Assembly: GCF_019457885.1 (NCBI RefSeq)
Contig: NZ_JAHZST010000020.1
Coordinates: forward strand, 1 to 64,000
Source of the DNA: Shewanella nanhaiensis
GTDB lineage: Bacteria > Pseudomonadota > Gammaproteobacteria > Enterobacterales > Shewanellaceae
Direction of reading: 5' to 3'
Length of the DNA stretch: 64,000 nucleotides
Of this stretch, positions 8,755-17,914 are shown one piece after another. Under the pieces are notes generated by a model. The model saw only the letters and a list, made by a program, of their open reading frames with translations, searched no databases and was not told the DNA's origin. Every line of letters begins with the position of its first letter. Position 1 is the stretch's first letter. A program made the position numbers and the translations under genes.

Positions 8755-10905
8755 ATGATCTACCAAAGTCCTACGATTCAGGTTGAGTTACTTGAAGACA
8801 ATATTGCTCGGTTATGCTTTAACGCTGCCGGCTCTGTCAATAAACTAGACAGAGAGACAATAGACTCACTCAATGCTGCATTAGACGCAATTAAGCAAGA
8901 CACGAATATTCAAGGTCTAGTTCTGACTTCAGGAAAAGGCGCTTTTATTGTCGGTGCTGACATCACTGAGTTTCTCGGTCTATTTGCTCAAGAGGAGAGT
9001 GTACTTCTTCCTTGGATTGCTGAAGCAAACGTTGTTTTCAATAAGATTGAAGACCTGCCATTCCCCACTATCTCAGCCATTAATGGCTTTGCACTGGGTG
9101 GCGGTTTTGAAACCGTACTCGCAACGGATTTCCGTATTGCAGATACCACAGCCAAGCTTGGCCTACCAGAAACTAAGCTAGGATTAATTCCAGGTTTTGG
9201 TGGCACAGTTCGTCTGCCTCGCCTTATTGGTGCCGATAACGCACTGGAGTGGATCACGACGGGTAAAGATCATAAACCAGAAGCCGCTCTTAAAGTTGGC
9301 GCTATCGACGCAGTTGTTGCCCCAGAGAATTTAGAAGCATCGGCTATCGCCATATTGAAAGAAGCCTTAACTGAAAAGTTAGATTGGCAGGCACGCCGCG
9401 CCAAAAAGCAGGCTCCGCTAAACCTACCTAAGCTTGAAGCTATGATGTCATTCGCCACCGCTAAGGGCATGGTATTTAAGATTGCTGGCAAACACTACCC
9501 AGCGCCGATGACAGCGATTAGCGTTATCGAGCAAGCTGCTCGCAGTGAACGCGCTGACGCATTAATGGTCGAGCATCAAGCCTTTATCAAGCTCGCTAAA
9601 ACCGACGTAGCACAGGCACTAATCGGTATCTTCCTTAATGACCAACTAGTCAAAGGCAAAGCTAAGAAAGCCGGTAAGTTAGCTAAAAATGTCGACAGTG
9701 CAGCTGTACTTGGTGCAGGCATCATGGGTGGTGGTATCGCATACCAGAGTGCCAGCAAAGGCACACCAATTGTGATGAAAGATATCGCACAGCCAGCGCT
9801 TGATCTTGGCCTAGGCGAAGCATCTAAGCTATTAGCCGCTCAAATTAAGCGTGGCCGCTCTACACCAGAGAAGATGGCTAAAGTACTGAACAACATCACC
9901 GCAACACTGGACTACGCACCAGTTAAAGATGTCGATGTTGTGGTCGAAGCCGTTGTCGAGCATCCAAAAGTAAAATCCATGGTGCTTACTGAAGTTGAGC
10001 AAAATGTCAGTGACGATGCCATCATCACATCAAACACCTCAACCATCTCAATCAACCTGCTAGCTAAGAGTCTTAAGAAGCCTGAACGCTTCTGTGGAAT
10101 GCACTTCTTTAACCCAGTGCATAAGATGCCACTTGTTGAAGTTATTCGTGGCGAAAACAGCTCTGAAGAGACTATCGCTTCGGTCGTGGCTTATGCCAGT
10201 AAGATGGGTAAGACACCTATCGTTGTTAATGATTGCCCAGGCTTCTTCGTAAACCGCGTACTCTTCCCTTACTTTGCTGGCTTTAGCGGCTTACTCGCCG
10301 ATGGCGCAGATTTCGCGGCAATCGATAAAGTGATGGAGAAGCAGTTTGGTTGGCCTATGGGTCCTGCATACTTGCTTGATGTTGTCGGTATCGATACCGG
10401 TCATCATGCTCAAGCAGTAATGGCTGAAGGTTTCCCTGATCGCATGGGTAAAGATGGCAAAGATGCCATCGATATCATGTTTGAGTCAGAGCGTTTCGGC
10501 CAGAAGAACAATAAAGGTTTCTACGCTTACTCAGTAGACCGCCGCGGCAAACCAAAGAAAGATCTCGACCCAAAGAGCTATGAGCTACTTGGCGCAGAGT
10601 TTGGTGAACTAAAGGCATTTGAGTCCGATGAGATTATCGCTCGTACTATGATCCCTATGATTATCGAAACAGTTCGTTGTCTCGAAGAGGGGATTATCGC
10701 AACGCCTGCAGAAGCTGATATGGGGCTAGTATTTGGTCTTGGCTTCCCACCATTTAGAGGTGGTGTATTCCGCTATATCGATACCATGGGTGTCGCTAAT
10801 TTCGTCGCACTTGCTGATAAGTACGCCCACTTAGGTGGACTATACCAAGTGACTGATGCGATGCGCGAACTCGCCGCTAATAATGGCAGCTACTATCAAG
10901 CTTAA
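8755..10905 (+). CDS. fadB: Fatty acid oxidation complex alpha subunit FadB
   Basis: A 716-residue multifunctional enzyme: the N-terminal enoyl-CoA hydratase/isomerase domain is about residues 1-190 (GADITEFLG, NGFALGGGFE) and the 3-hydroxyacyl-CoA dehydrogenase domain about 310-715 (GAGIMGGGIAYQSA, NTSTISI, MHFFNPVHKMPLVEV). With FadA it forms the alpha2beta2 complex that carries out beta-oxidation. Length equals the enteric protein. ATG 8755 is chosen because AAAGGAAG lies just upstream; the frame is open further upstream, but that stretch contains the operators and has no ribosome site. fadA follows after 21 nt. Confidence 0.97.
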   Translation: MIYQSPTIQVELLEDNIARLCFNAAGSVNKLDRETIDSLNAALDAIKQDTNIQGLVLTSGKGAFIVGADITEFLGLFAQEESVLLPWIAEANVVFNKIEDLPFPTISAINGFALGGGFETVLATDFRIADTTAKLGLPETKLGLIPGFGGTVRLPRLIGADNALEWITTGKDHKPEAALKVGAIDAVVAPENLEASAIAILKEALTEKLDWQARRAKKQAPLNLPKLEAMMSFATAKGMVFKIAGKHYPAPMTAISVIEQAARSERADALMVEHQAFIKLAKTDVAQALIGIFLNDQLVKGKAKKAGKLAKNVDSAAVLGAGIMGGGIAYQSASKGTPIVMKDIAQPALDLGLGEASKLLAAQIKRGRSTPEKMAKVLNNITATLDYAPVKDVDVVVEAVVEHPKVKSMVLTEVEQNVSDDAIITSNTSTISINLLAKSLKKPERFCGMHFFNPVHKMPLVEVIRGENSSEETIASVVAYASKMGKTPIVVNDCPGFFVNRVLFPYFAGFSGLLADGADFAAIDKVMEKQFGWPMGPAYLLDVVGIDTGHHAQAVMAEGFPDRMGKDGKDAIDIMFESERFGQKNNKGFYAYSVDRRGKPKKDLDPKSYELLGAEFGELKAFESDEIIARTMIPMIIETVRCLEEGIIATPAEADMGLVFGLGFPPFRGGVFRYIDTMGVANFVALADKYAHLGGLYQVTDAMRELAANNGSYYQA

Positions 10906-10926
10906 TAAGTGGGAAGGAATAGAACA

Positions 10927-12090
10927 ATGAAACAAGCAGTTATCGTAGATTGCATCCGTACTCCCATGGGCCGTTCTAAGGCTGGAGTATTTAGAAATGT
11001 ACGCGCAGAGACACTCTCTGCAGAGTTAATGAAAGCCCTCTTGGCTCGCAATCCAAAACTAGATCCAAAAGATATCGAAGATGTGATTTGGGGATGTGTA
11101 CAGCAAACCTTAGAGCAAGGTTTCAATATCGCTCGTAATGCCGCTCTACTTGCTGGCATTCCGAAAGAGGCTGGTGCTGTTACCGTAAACCGTCTATGTG
11201 GTTCATCTATGGATGCCCTACATCAAGCGGCACGTGCCATCATGACGGGCCAAGGTGATACCTTCATTATTGGCGGCGTCGAGCACATGGGTCACGTCCC
11301 GATGAACCACGGTGTCGATTTCCACCCAGGTCTTGCTAACAATGTCGCGAAAGCCTCAGGCATGATGGGTCTTACCGCTGAGATGCTGGGTAAGATGCAT
11401 GGCATTAGCCGTGAACAGCAAGATGAGTTTGCAGTACGTTCACATCAACGTGCTCACGCTGCAACGGTTGAGGGTCGCTTTGCAAATGAGATCCACCCAG
11501 TCGAAGGTCATGATGCTAACGGCGTTTTGATCAAGGTTGAGCATGACGAAGTGATCCGTCCGGAGACCTCAATGGAATCACTGTCGGGTCTTCGCCCAGC
11601 TTTCGATCCAGCAAACGGCACAGTAACCGCAGGCACCTCATCGGCTCTCTCTGATGGCGCATCAGCCATGCTAGTTATGGAAGAGGAGAAAGCCAAAGCG
11701 TTAGGCCTACCTATCCGTGCACGCATTCGCTCAATGGCTGTTGCTGGTTGTGATGCGGCAATCATGGGTTACGGCCCAGTACCTGCCACAAAGAAAGCGC
11801 TAGAGCGTGCAGGCCTAACAATTGATGATCTCGATGTTATCGAGCTTAACGAAGCCTTCGCCGCTCAGTCTCTACCATGTGTTAAAGATCTTGGTTTGAT
11901 GGATGTGGTTGATGAGAAGATTAACCTTAACGGTGGCGCTATTGCGCTAGGTCATCCACTAGGTTGTTCAGGCGCTCGTATCTCGACAACACTGATCAAT
12001 CTGATGGAAGCCAAAGATGCAAAATATGGTTTAGCAACCATGTGTATCGGTCTAGGACAAGGTATCGCAACCGTATTTGAACGCCCATAG
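10927..12090 (+). CDS. fadA: 3-ketoacyl-CoA thiolase FadA (beta subunit)
   Basis: A 387-residue thiolase that cleaves 3-ketoacyl-CoA to acetyl-CoA and a shortened acyl-CoA. Catalytic residues are visible: Cys in NRLCGSSMDALH, His in GHPLGCSGAR and Cys in MCIGLGQG. Length equals E. coli FadA. It begins at ATG 10927 after GGAAGGAA; a GTG 18 nt upstream would destroy that site. It is co-transcribed with fadB, and a strong terminator follows. Confidence 0.97.
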   Translation: MKQAVIVDCIRTPMGRSKAGVFRNVRAETLSAELMKALLARNPKLDPKDIEDVIWGCVQQTLEQGFNIARNAALLAGIPKEAGAVTVNRLCGSSMDALHQAARAIMTGQGDTFIIGGVEHMGHVPMNHGVDFHPGLANNVAKASGMMGLTAEMLGKMHGISREQQDEFAVRSHQRAHAATVEGRFANEIHPVEGHDANGVLIKVEHDEVIRPETSMESLSGLRPAFDPANGTVTAGTSSALSDGASAMLVMEEEKAKALGLPIRARIRSMAVAGCDAAIMGYGPVPATKKALERAGLTIDDLDVIELNEAFAAQSLPCVKDLGLMDVVDEKINLNGGAIALGHPLGCSGARISTTLINLMEAKDAKYGLATMCIGLGQGIATVFERP

Positions 12091-12134
12091 ATCTGGATAG
12101 ATTTTATTGCGTTAATACCCAATCGATATTAACT

Positions 12135-12165
12135 AAACGGCAAGCTCTGTGAGCTTGCCGTTTTT
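12135..12165 (+). terminator. Rho-independent terminator of fadBA
   Basis: AAACGGCAAGCTC pairs with GAGCTTGCCGTTT around a 3-nt TGT loop, followed by a T-rich end. It lies 45 bases past the fadA stop. Confidence 0.9.
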
Positions 12166-12228
12166 ATTTACAGTAAAAATTCATCAGGCTATTGTATCCC
12201 TAGAACATACGATAACTAGGTTGATAAT

Positions 12229-12711
12229 ATGGAAATTAATTTACTTAAGGATAAGCCAAATTTTATTCCTCAAATCGCAAAATGGTATAGCGATCAGTGG
12301 GGCTATATCGATGATGGCTCTGACAAAGAGAGTCGCTCCACAATCGCTCTGGAGATCAAGCTCGCCGAGTACCTCAATTCCGACACGATTCCATTGATGC
12401 TAGTCGCAACTAAAAAACGATCTTTAATCGCCGCCGCTCAACTAAGATTTCAGGAAAACTCTCTCTACCCTAGCGACTCACATTGGTTAGGAGGCGTTTA
12501 CGTGTGTGAGTCTCATCGTGGCAATGGTGCAGGCCAAGCTCTGCTAGAAGCTATCGTTACCAAGGCTAAGCAGCTAAACGTCCAACAGCTTTACTTGCAA
12601 ACTGAAGATCTCTCAGGAGGACTCTATAAAAAGATGGGGTGGAAAGCTGTAGAGGAGGTAAAATACTGTGACATCGATTTATTGATCATGAAGCGAGATC
12701 TAATAACCTAA
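12229..12711 (+). CDS. GNAT-family N-acetyltransferase
   Basis: A 160-residue acetyltransferase of the GNAT superfamily. The acetyl-CoA loop (motif A) is VCESHRGNGAGQALLEAIV, about residues 90-108, fitting Q/RxxGxG/A, and the C-terminal half has the expected YLQTEDLSGGLYKKMGW strand and helix. The substrate cannot be told; small-molecule or protein amino groups are both possible. ATG 12229 follows TAGGTTG. ybaK starts 13 nt after its stop, so the two are probably co-transcribed, perhaps from a promoter behind the fadA terminator. Confidence 0.8.
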   Translation: MEINLLKDKPNFIPQIAKWYSDQWGYIDDGSDKESRSTIALEIKLAEYLNSDTIPLMLVATKKRSLIAAAQLRFQENSLYPSDSHWLGGVYVCESHRGNGAGQALLEAIVTKAKQLNVQQLYLQTEDLSGGLYKKMGWKAVEEVKYCDIDLLIMKRDLIT

Positions 12712-12724
12712 TGAGCATTGAGTT

Positions 12725-13192
12725 ATGACACCAGCAATCAACAGCCTGAAACGTGCAAAACAAGCGTACCGTATCCTTGAATATCATCATGATGCCAATG
12801 CAGGCGCTTATGGGATTGAGGCCGCCACTAAGCTAAGTTTAGATCCCTCCTTGGTCTTTAAAACCTTAGTGGCCAAACTAGACAATGAAAAGCTCGTTGT
12901 CGCCATCATTCCTGTAGCTGAGAAGCTCAATATGAAGCTCTTAGCTAAAGCAGCTGGCGTAAAGAAGGCTGCGATGGCATCGGCACAGGAGGTGGAACGC
13001 TCAACGGGTTACGTACTGGGCGGTGTCAGTCCCTTAGGTCAAAAACGCCCTCTTGCCACTTTCATCGATATCAGTGCAGAGTCACTTGAACAGATATATG
13101 TTAGTGGTGGTAAGCGCGGACTTGATATCGAGCTGACTCCAGCGAGCCTGCAGCAGTTAACCAAGGCAAACTTTACCCCTCTGACGGTTTAG
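12725..13192 (+). CDS. ybaK: Cys-tRNA(Pro) deacylase YbaK
   Basis: A 155-residue trans-editing factor that hydrolyses Cys-tRNA(Pro) formed by mischarging prolyl-tRNA synthetase. It is a single YbaK/ProX-like domain with the conserved VFKTLVAKLDNEKLVVAIIPV strand, the lysine-rich LAKAAGVKKAAMAS and the GYVLGGVSPLGQKRPLATFID loop of the YbaK branch. Length is close to E. coli YbaK (159). It is downstream of the GNAT gene; a perfect parS site begins 9 nt after its stop codon. Confidence 0.92.
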   Translation: MTPAINSLKRAKQAYRILEYHHDANAGAYGIEAATKLSLDPSLVFKTLVAKLDNEKLVVAIIPVAEKLNMKLLAKAAGVKKAAMASAQEVERSTGYVLGGVSPLGQKRPLATFIDISAESLEQIYVSGGKRGLDIELTPASLQQLTKANFTPLTV

Positions 13193-13200
13193 CATCTAAA

Positions 13201-13216
13201 TGTTCCACGTGGAACA
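13201..13216. other. parS centromere site (perfect)
   Basis: TGTTCCACGTGGAACA, the 16-bp palindrome recognised by chromosomal ParB. It lies in the ybaK-tusA intergenic region about 40 kb left of oriC. Cognate parA and parB are at 56.6-58.3 kb. Confidence 0.9.
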
Positions 13217-13332
13217 TCTGCCACTTGTTAAGCATAACTTCACAAATTCACCTGCCTAACTTGGCATCGTTTTAAGGCTAGCGTAATATTAGCCTCCCCT
13301 GTTAAAACGACCTTGGCAATTAGGCTACACAC

Positions 13333-13578
13333 ATGAGCAATCAATTTTCAGAAGCACAACATCAACTCGACGCACTTGGACTCAGATGTCCGGAACCCGT
13401 AATGATGGTTCGCAAATCAGTGCGTAAGATGGCTCAAGGTGAAACCTTACTTATCATTGCCGATGACCCAGCAACCACTCGTGATATTCCTAGCTTCTGC
13501 GAATTTATGGATCATAAGCTGCTTGCCAGCCAAACAGAGACAACCCCCTATCAATACTTGATCCAAAAAGGCTTATAG
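13333..13578 (+). CDS. tusA: Sulfurtransferase TusA
   Basis: An 81-residue cytoplasmic sulfur carrier that accepts persulfide sulfur from IscS and passes it down the Tus relay for 2-thiouridine in tRNA; it also influences sulfur flow to other cofactors. The signature LDALGLRCPEPVMMVRK holds the active Cys19 in the CPxP motif. Length equals E. coli TusA (81). The gene has its own upstream region containing a parS site. A MOSC-domain gene follows after 52 nt, a sensible neighbour for sulfur transfer. Confidence 0.95.
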   Translation: MSNQFSEAQHQLDALGLRCPEPVMMVRKSVRKMAQGETLLIIADDPATTRDIPSFCEFMDHKLLASQTETTPYQYLIQKGL

Positions 13579-13630
13579 GCGAATCTAAGCTTTCAGCACT
13601 TAAAAGAACATGAAAGTAGCAGGAGCCAAA

Positions 13631-14080
13631 ATGCCAACACTAACAGCTATAGGATTTAAACCGGTAAAGCAAGGCCCAATGACGCTTGTCAATACAGCTC
13701 AAGTTACCAAATCAGCTGGCGTGGAACAGGACTTTTTTGGCCGGCCAGGAAAGCGACAGGTCACTGTAATGTCACAGGAGCAATGGAGCCTAGTCTGTCT
13801 TGAGCTTAATAAACCCCTTCCGTGGATAACACGACGCGCTAACCTACTTATCCAAGATTACAGTTTTTCGGCTTCAGATAGAGGTAAGCTATTAAAAATT
13901 GGAAGCTTAGAGTTGCTTATCACAGGTGAAACCGATCCCTGCAAGAAGATGGAGATAGCACAAGCAGGCTTAGAAAAAGCGCTGACTCCAGATTGGCGAG
14001 GTGGTGTTACCTGCCGAGTACTCAATGATGCACAAATATCTCAAGGTGATCTTGTCACCATTTCAGAGCTCCCAGAGTAA
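13631..14080 (+). CDS. MOSC-domain protein
   Basis: A 149-residue protein that is almost entirely a MOSC domain. This fold occurs at the C-terminus of Moco sulfurases and in YiiM-type proteins, and carries sulfur or reduces N-hydroxylated bases with a molybdenum cofactor. The family cysteine is in GETDPCKKME, with RRANLLIQD and DWRGGVTCRVL before and after. Start choice: ATG 13631 has AGGAG five bases upstream; the ATG at 13610 has none. It follows tusA closely. The exact substrate is unknown. Confidence 0.8.
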   Translation: MPTLTAIGFKPVKQGPMTLVNTAQVTKSAGVEQDFFGRPGKRQVTVMSQEQWSLVCLELNKPLPWITRRANLLIQDYSFSASDRGKLLKIGSLELLITGETDPCKKMEIAQAGLEKALTPDWRGGVTCRVLNDAQISQGDLVTISELPE

Positions 14081-14330
14081 CTTTCACTTACCAGCTAATT
14101 CATAAAAAACCATCTACTCCAGTAGCAAATAGCACAAGATGTTTGTTACTGAACCTTTCATCCCCATCCCCAACATCCTTTAACAAAATTACTACACTGT
14201 TTTTGTTTTCCTGCTCAGCTAAATATGCGATAAATAACACCAAATATTTTAAAGAAACACCAATACCTACAACAAGTTTAACCAAGCAGTTAACCCTAAC
14301 AATAACTAAAAATGCCGCACCGCGGCCATC

Positions 14331-14353
14331 ATAGAGATGCACAGCAGATCTAT
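14331..14353. repeat. Short hairpin repeat with a 13-nt loop, copy 2
   Basis: ATAGA and TCTAT pair around GATGCACAGCAGA. The same 13-base loop pattern (G-R-TGC-N-N-AGCAGA) occurs at 7148 and 25722. This copy is 14 bases before the amidohydrolase start and would lie in its 5' untranslated region. Confidence 0.55.
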
Positions 14354-14367
14354 TAAGGGACCCACCA

Positions 14368-17300
14368 ATGTTAAAACATAAATTAACGCCACTGTACGCG
14401 GCTATAGCGCTCAGCTTCAGCTCCCCCTCTTTTGCCGAAGAGTCTAGTGATAAAAAAGAGGCCAAATGGCAGGTCAATGCACCGGCCAATGCGCCATTAG
14501 AAAAGGTCGATATCAATGTAACCGAAGGCACTTGGATGAACGTTAGTGTCAGCCCAAACGGTAAAAATATCGTATTCGACATGCTAGGTGATATCTACCA
14601 GATGCCGATAGAGGGTGGCGAAGCCAAAGTGCTCGCTGAAGGGATCGCTTGGCAGATGCAGCCAGTATATAGCCCAGATGGTAAATATATCGCTTTCACC
14701 TCAGATGAGGATGGCGGTGATAATATCTGGATAATGGAAGCCGATGGTAGCAACCCTAGAGCGGTAACAGAGGAAACATTTAGGCTGCTCAATAGTCCAG
14801 CCTGGAGCCCTGACTCTCAATACCTAGTTGCCCGTAAACATTACACAGGTTCACGTAGCTTAGGCGCTGGTGAAGTTTGGATGTACCATGTTGCTGGTGG
14901 AGAAGGCGTCAAACTCACTGAGCGACCTAACGAACAGAAAGATCTAGGCGAACCCGCCTACTCTCCAGACGGCCGCTATATCTACTTCAGCCAAGATGCA
15001 ACCCCAGGAAAGACCTTCCACTACTCAAAAGATTCGGTCAAAGGGATCTACAAAATAAAGCGTTATGATACTCAAACCGGTGATATAGAGGTATTAATCG
15101 AGGGCACAGGTGGTGCTATTCGCCCAACCCCAAGTCCTGATGGTACTAAACTTGCCTATATCAAGCGCGACGGATTTCAATCATCTTTATACCTACTAGA
15201 TCTTAAGTCGGGTAAAATCGATAAGCTTTACGGCAAGCTCGACAGAGATATGCAGGAGACCTGGGCTATTCATGGCGTCTACCCAAGCATGAGCTGGACC
15301 AGTGACAACCAAGAGATTGTCTTCTGGGCTGGCGGCAAGATCAATAAGCTAGATGTCGAATCTAAGTCAGTTGAGCAGATCCCCTTCTCCGTTAAAACTA
15401 AACTCGATGTGCAACCTGCAGTTCGCTTCACTCAAAACTTAGATCAAGATAAGTTCGATGTGAAGATGCTACGAATGGCTCAGGTATCACCAGATGGTAA
15501 AAAAGTCGTCTATGAAGCATTGGGTAAACTTTGGGTCAAATCCCTAGCTAATGGCAAGCGAACGCGACTAACTAAGCTCGATTCCGAGCTAAGAGAACTA
15601 TTTCCTCAGTGGTCACGTGATGGGAAAAGCATTGTCTTTTCAACATGGGATGATGAAAAGCAAGGTAGTGTCCGTGTCGTCAATGTCAGAAACAAGCGAG
15701 CTAAAACCTTAACCAAAGAGCCTGGCAAATATGTAGAACCCACCTTCTCTCCTGACGGCTCATTCGTGGTTTATCGCAAGGCTAAAGGCGGCTATATAAC
15801 GCCGAGAACTTGGTCTCAAGAAACCGGTCTTTACCGCGTCGATATCAAAGGTAAAGAGAGTATTAAGATCACTCCTGACGGCTATCAACCGCAATTTGGT
15901 GCCGACTCAGATCGTGTCTACTTTATGGATCACGGTGAAACACCTGAACTGGCTTCCATCAACCTAAACGGTTTTCAAAAACGTGTTCACTATACCAGTA
16001 AGCATGCCACAGAGTTTCGCGTCTCTCCCGATGGAAAGCAGCTCGCCTTCGCCGAACGTTTTAAGGTTTTTGTCACCCCTTTTGCTAAGCATGGTGAGAC
16101 CATCAATATCGGTCCTAAAGCTAACAACCTTCCAGTGACTCAACTCAGTGTCCGTGCAGGTGAGAGTATCAGCTGGAACAATGATAGCGACCAGCTTTAC
16201 TGGACTTTAGGTCCTGAACTTTACCAAGTGGCAGTCGACAACTCCTATGGAACAGATAAGTCCACAGCCTCTGATAGCAAAGCAGATAAGGCAGCAGAGC
16301 CGAAAATTACCGACCTTGGATTTACTCAAAAAGCAGATGTTCCACGTGGAACAGTTGCATTTGTCGGTGGCAATATCATCACAATGGAAGACGATAAGGT
16401 GATAGAAAATGGTATCGTAATTGTCAAAGATAACCATATTGTCAGCGTTGGTGATGCCAGTACTGAAGTACCAAGCGATGCTCTGGTGATCGACATTAAA
16501 GGTAAGAGTTTGATGCCGGGTCTATTCGATGCTCACGCTCATGGTGCACAGGGCGAGAACGAAATAATCCCGCAACAAAACTGGGAACTATACGCAAACC
16601 TTGCACTGGGTGTCACCACCATTCATGATCCATCCAATGACACAACTGAGATCTTTGCCGCATCAGAGCAACAGAAAGCAGGTAATATTGCAGGCCCTCG
16701 TATCTTCTCAACCGGTACCATTCTTTATGGTGCAAATGCACCAGGTTACACCTCACACATAGACTCACTCGACGATGCTAAATTCCATCTAGAACGTCTT
16801 AAAAAAGTCGGTGCTTTCAGCGTTAAGAGCTACAACCAACCGAGACGTAACCAGAGACAACAAGTGATAGCAGCAGCCCGTGAACTTGAGATGATGGTGG
16901 TTCCAGAAGGTGGAAGCTTACTGCAACATAACCTGACGATGATCGCTGACGGTCATACAGGTATCGAGCATTCACTTCCAGCTGGTGCCATCTACAACGA
17001 CATTAAGCAGTTCTGGAGTCAGACTGAAGTGGGTTACACCCCTACTCTGGTAGTTGCTTACGGTGGTATCTCTGGTGAGAACTACTGGTATGATAAAACT
17101 GATGTTTGGGCTCATCCTCGTCTCTCTCAATATGTGCCAGGGGATCTACTCCAAGCGCGTTCTATGCGTCGCCCAACGGCACCAGATGAACACTACAACC
17201 ATTTCAATGTGGCACGAGTGGCCAATGAGATGAACGATTTAGGCATTAAGCCAAATATCGGTGCTCATGGTCAACGTGAAGGTTTAGCTGCTCACTGGGA

Positions 17301-17580
17301 GATGTGGATGTTTGCCCAAGGTGGCATGTCGAACCTTGAGGTATTAAAAACCGCAACAATCAATCCTGCAAAACATTTTGCGATGGATCATCAAATTGGT
17401 TCGATCAAGCAGGGTAAACTTGCCGACCTGATTGTTATTGACGGTAACCCGCTGGAAGATATTCGAGTCACAGATAGGGTCACCCACACCATGGTCAATG
17501 GCAAACTTTATAATGCCGAGACAATGGATCAACTAAATGGAGAGGAAGATAAGCGAAAGCCGTTCTTTTTTGAACTTTAA
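14368..17580 (+). CDS. Exported TolB-like propeller/amidohydrolase fusion protein
   Basis: A 1070-residue exported protein. Residues 1-23 are a signal peptide ending SFA. Residues about 50-620 form a beta-propeller of PD40 repeats (YSPDGKYIAF, YSPDGRYIYF, SPDGKKVVY, FSPDGSFVVY and others). Residues about 660-1050 are a metal-dependent amidohydrolase with H723/H725 in FDAHAHG, His in GIEHSLP, His in GAHGQREG and the closing GSIKQGKLADLIVIDG. It is probably a periplasmic hydrolase of the imidazolonepropionase/Xaa-Pro dipeptidase-like branch; the substrate is unknown. It stands alone. A perfect parS lies inside the coding sequence at the join of the two domains. Confidence 0.85.
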   Translation: MLKHKLTPLYAAIALSFSSPSFAEESSDKKEAKWQVNAPANAPLEKVDINVTEGTWMNVSVSPNGKNIVFDMLGDIYQMPIEGGEAKVLAEGIAWQMQPVYSPDGKYIAFTSDEDGGDNIWIMEADGSNPRAVTEETFRLLNSPAWSPDSQYLVARKHYTGSRSLGAGEVWMYHVAGGEGVKLTERPNEQKDLGEPAYSPDGRYIYFSQDATPGKTFHYSKDSVKGIYKIKRYDTQTGDIEVLIEGTGGAIRPTPSPDGTKLAYIKRDGFQSSLYLLDLKSGKIDKLYGKLDRDMQETWAIHGVYPSMSWTSDNQEIVFWAGGKINKLDVESKSVEQIPFSVKTKLDVQPAVRFTQNLDQDKFDVKMLRMAQVSPDGKKVVYEALGKLWVKSLANGKRTRLTKLDSELRELFPQWSRDGKSIVFSTWDDEKQGSVRVVNVRNKRAKTLTKEPGKYVEPTFSPDGSFVVYRKAKGGYITPRTWSQETGLYRVDIKGKESIKITPDGYQPQFGADSDRVYFMDHGETPELASINLNGFQKRVHYTSKHATEFRVSPDGKQLAFAERFKVFVTPFAKHGETINIGPKANNLPVTQLSVRAGESISWNNDSDQLYWTLGPELYQVAVDNSYGTDKSTASDSKADKAAEPKITDLGFTQKADVPRGTVAFVGGNIITMEDDKVIENGIVIVKDNHIVSVGDASTEVPSDALVIDIKGKSLMPGLFDAHAHGAQGENEIIPQQNWELYANLALGVTTIHDPSNDTTEIFAASEQQKAGNIAGPRIFSTGTILYGANAPGYTSHIDSLDDAKFHLERLKKVGAFSVKSYNQPRRNQRQQVIAAARELEMMVVPEGGSLLQHNLTMIADGHTGIEHSLPAGAIYNDIKQFWSQTEVGYTPTLVVAYGGISGENYWYDKTDVWAHPRLSQYVPGDLLQARSMRRPTAPDEHYNHFNVARVANEMNDLGIKPNIGAHGQREGLAAHWEMWMFAQGGMSNLEVLKTATINPAKHFAMDHQIGSIKQGKLADLIVIDGNPLEDIRVTDRVTHTMVNGKLYNAETMDQLNGEEDKRKPFFFEL
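16338..16353. other. parS centromere site (perfect), inside a gene
   Basis: TGTTCCACGTGGAACA lies inside the propeller/amidohydrolase gene and is translated as VPRGT (around residues 657-662), in the linker between the two domains. All 16 bases match the site at 13201. Confidence 0.88.
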
Positions 17581-17723
17581 GAGCGGTTTTTAATTTTAAA
17601 ATCTGGCTAACTTTGGGCGCAAATTTATATTTCATAAAAATTATTTTTTAAGTGAAAAAGCCAAAAAATAATTGAAATCGCTTCGCGATGTTGATTTGTG
17701 AAAAGCCAAAGACTTCCAAATGC

Positions 17724-17757
17724 AAAAAGGAGTGTTCCACGTGGAACACTCCTTTTT
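17724..17757. terminator. Bidirectional terminator whose stem contains parS
   Basis: A 34-bp perfect palindrome: AAAAAGGAGTGTTCCAC followed directly by its exact complement. The outer A and T runs make it terminator-like on both strands, between the rightward amidohydrolase and leftward tag genes. The innermost 16 bp are parS. With no unpaired loop bases the hairpin would have to open a few central pairs. Confidence 0.75.
17733..17748. other. parS centromere site (perfect), in a terminator
   Basis: TGTTCCACGTGGAACA, the third perfect parS copy, about 36 kb left of oriC. It forms the core of the palindromic terminator at 17724-17757. Confidence 0.9.
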
Positions 17758-17807
17758 ATTTGTAAGCTGATAAAGACAAGCTAGAAAAACAAGAAGCAAA
17801 GAAAGTA

Positions 17808-17832
17808 GATCCTGAAACAAGTTTAGGATGAC
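17808..17832. repeat. Short dispersed inverted repeat, copy 1
   Basis: GATCCTGAAACAAGTTTAGG, continuing ATGAC: ATCCTGAA and TTTAGGAT pair around ACAAG with one mismatch. The same 25-base element occurs at 36402 with a perfect stem. It is seen in many marine gammaproteobacterial genomes; no function is known to me. The rest of 17581-17914 holds only this element and the terminator/parS palindrome. Confidence 0.55.
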
Positions 17833-17914
17833 GGATAAATAAGTGAGCTTTCGAACCTTCCGTAATCCGTGAGCGAAGCATTCACGCCTGCCTTTATCCT
17901 TCCTAGGATCTTTC

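Noticed and set aside
14100..14582. 160-codon frame antisense to the start of the amidohydrolase gene
   Set aside because: It overlaps a well-supported signal peptide and propeller start and has no recognisable protein features.
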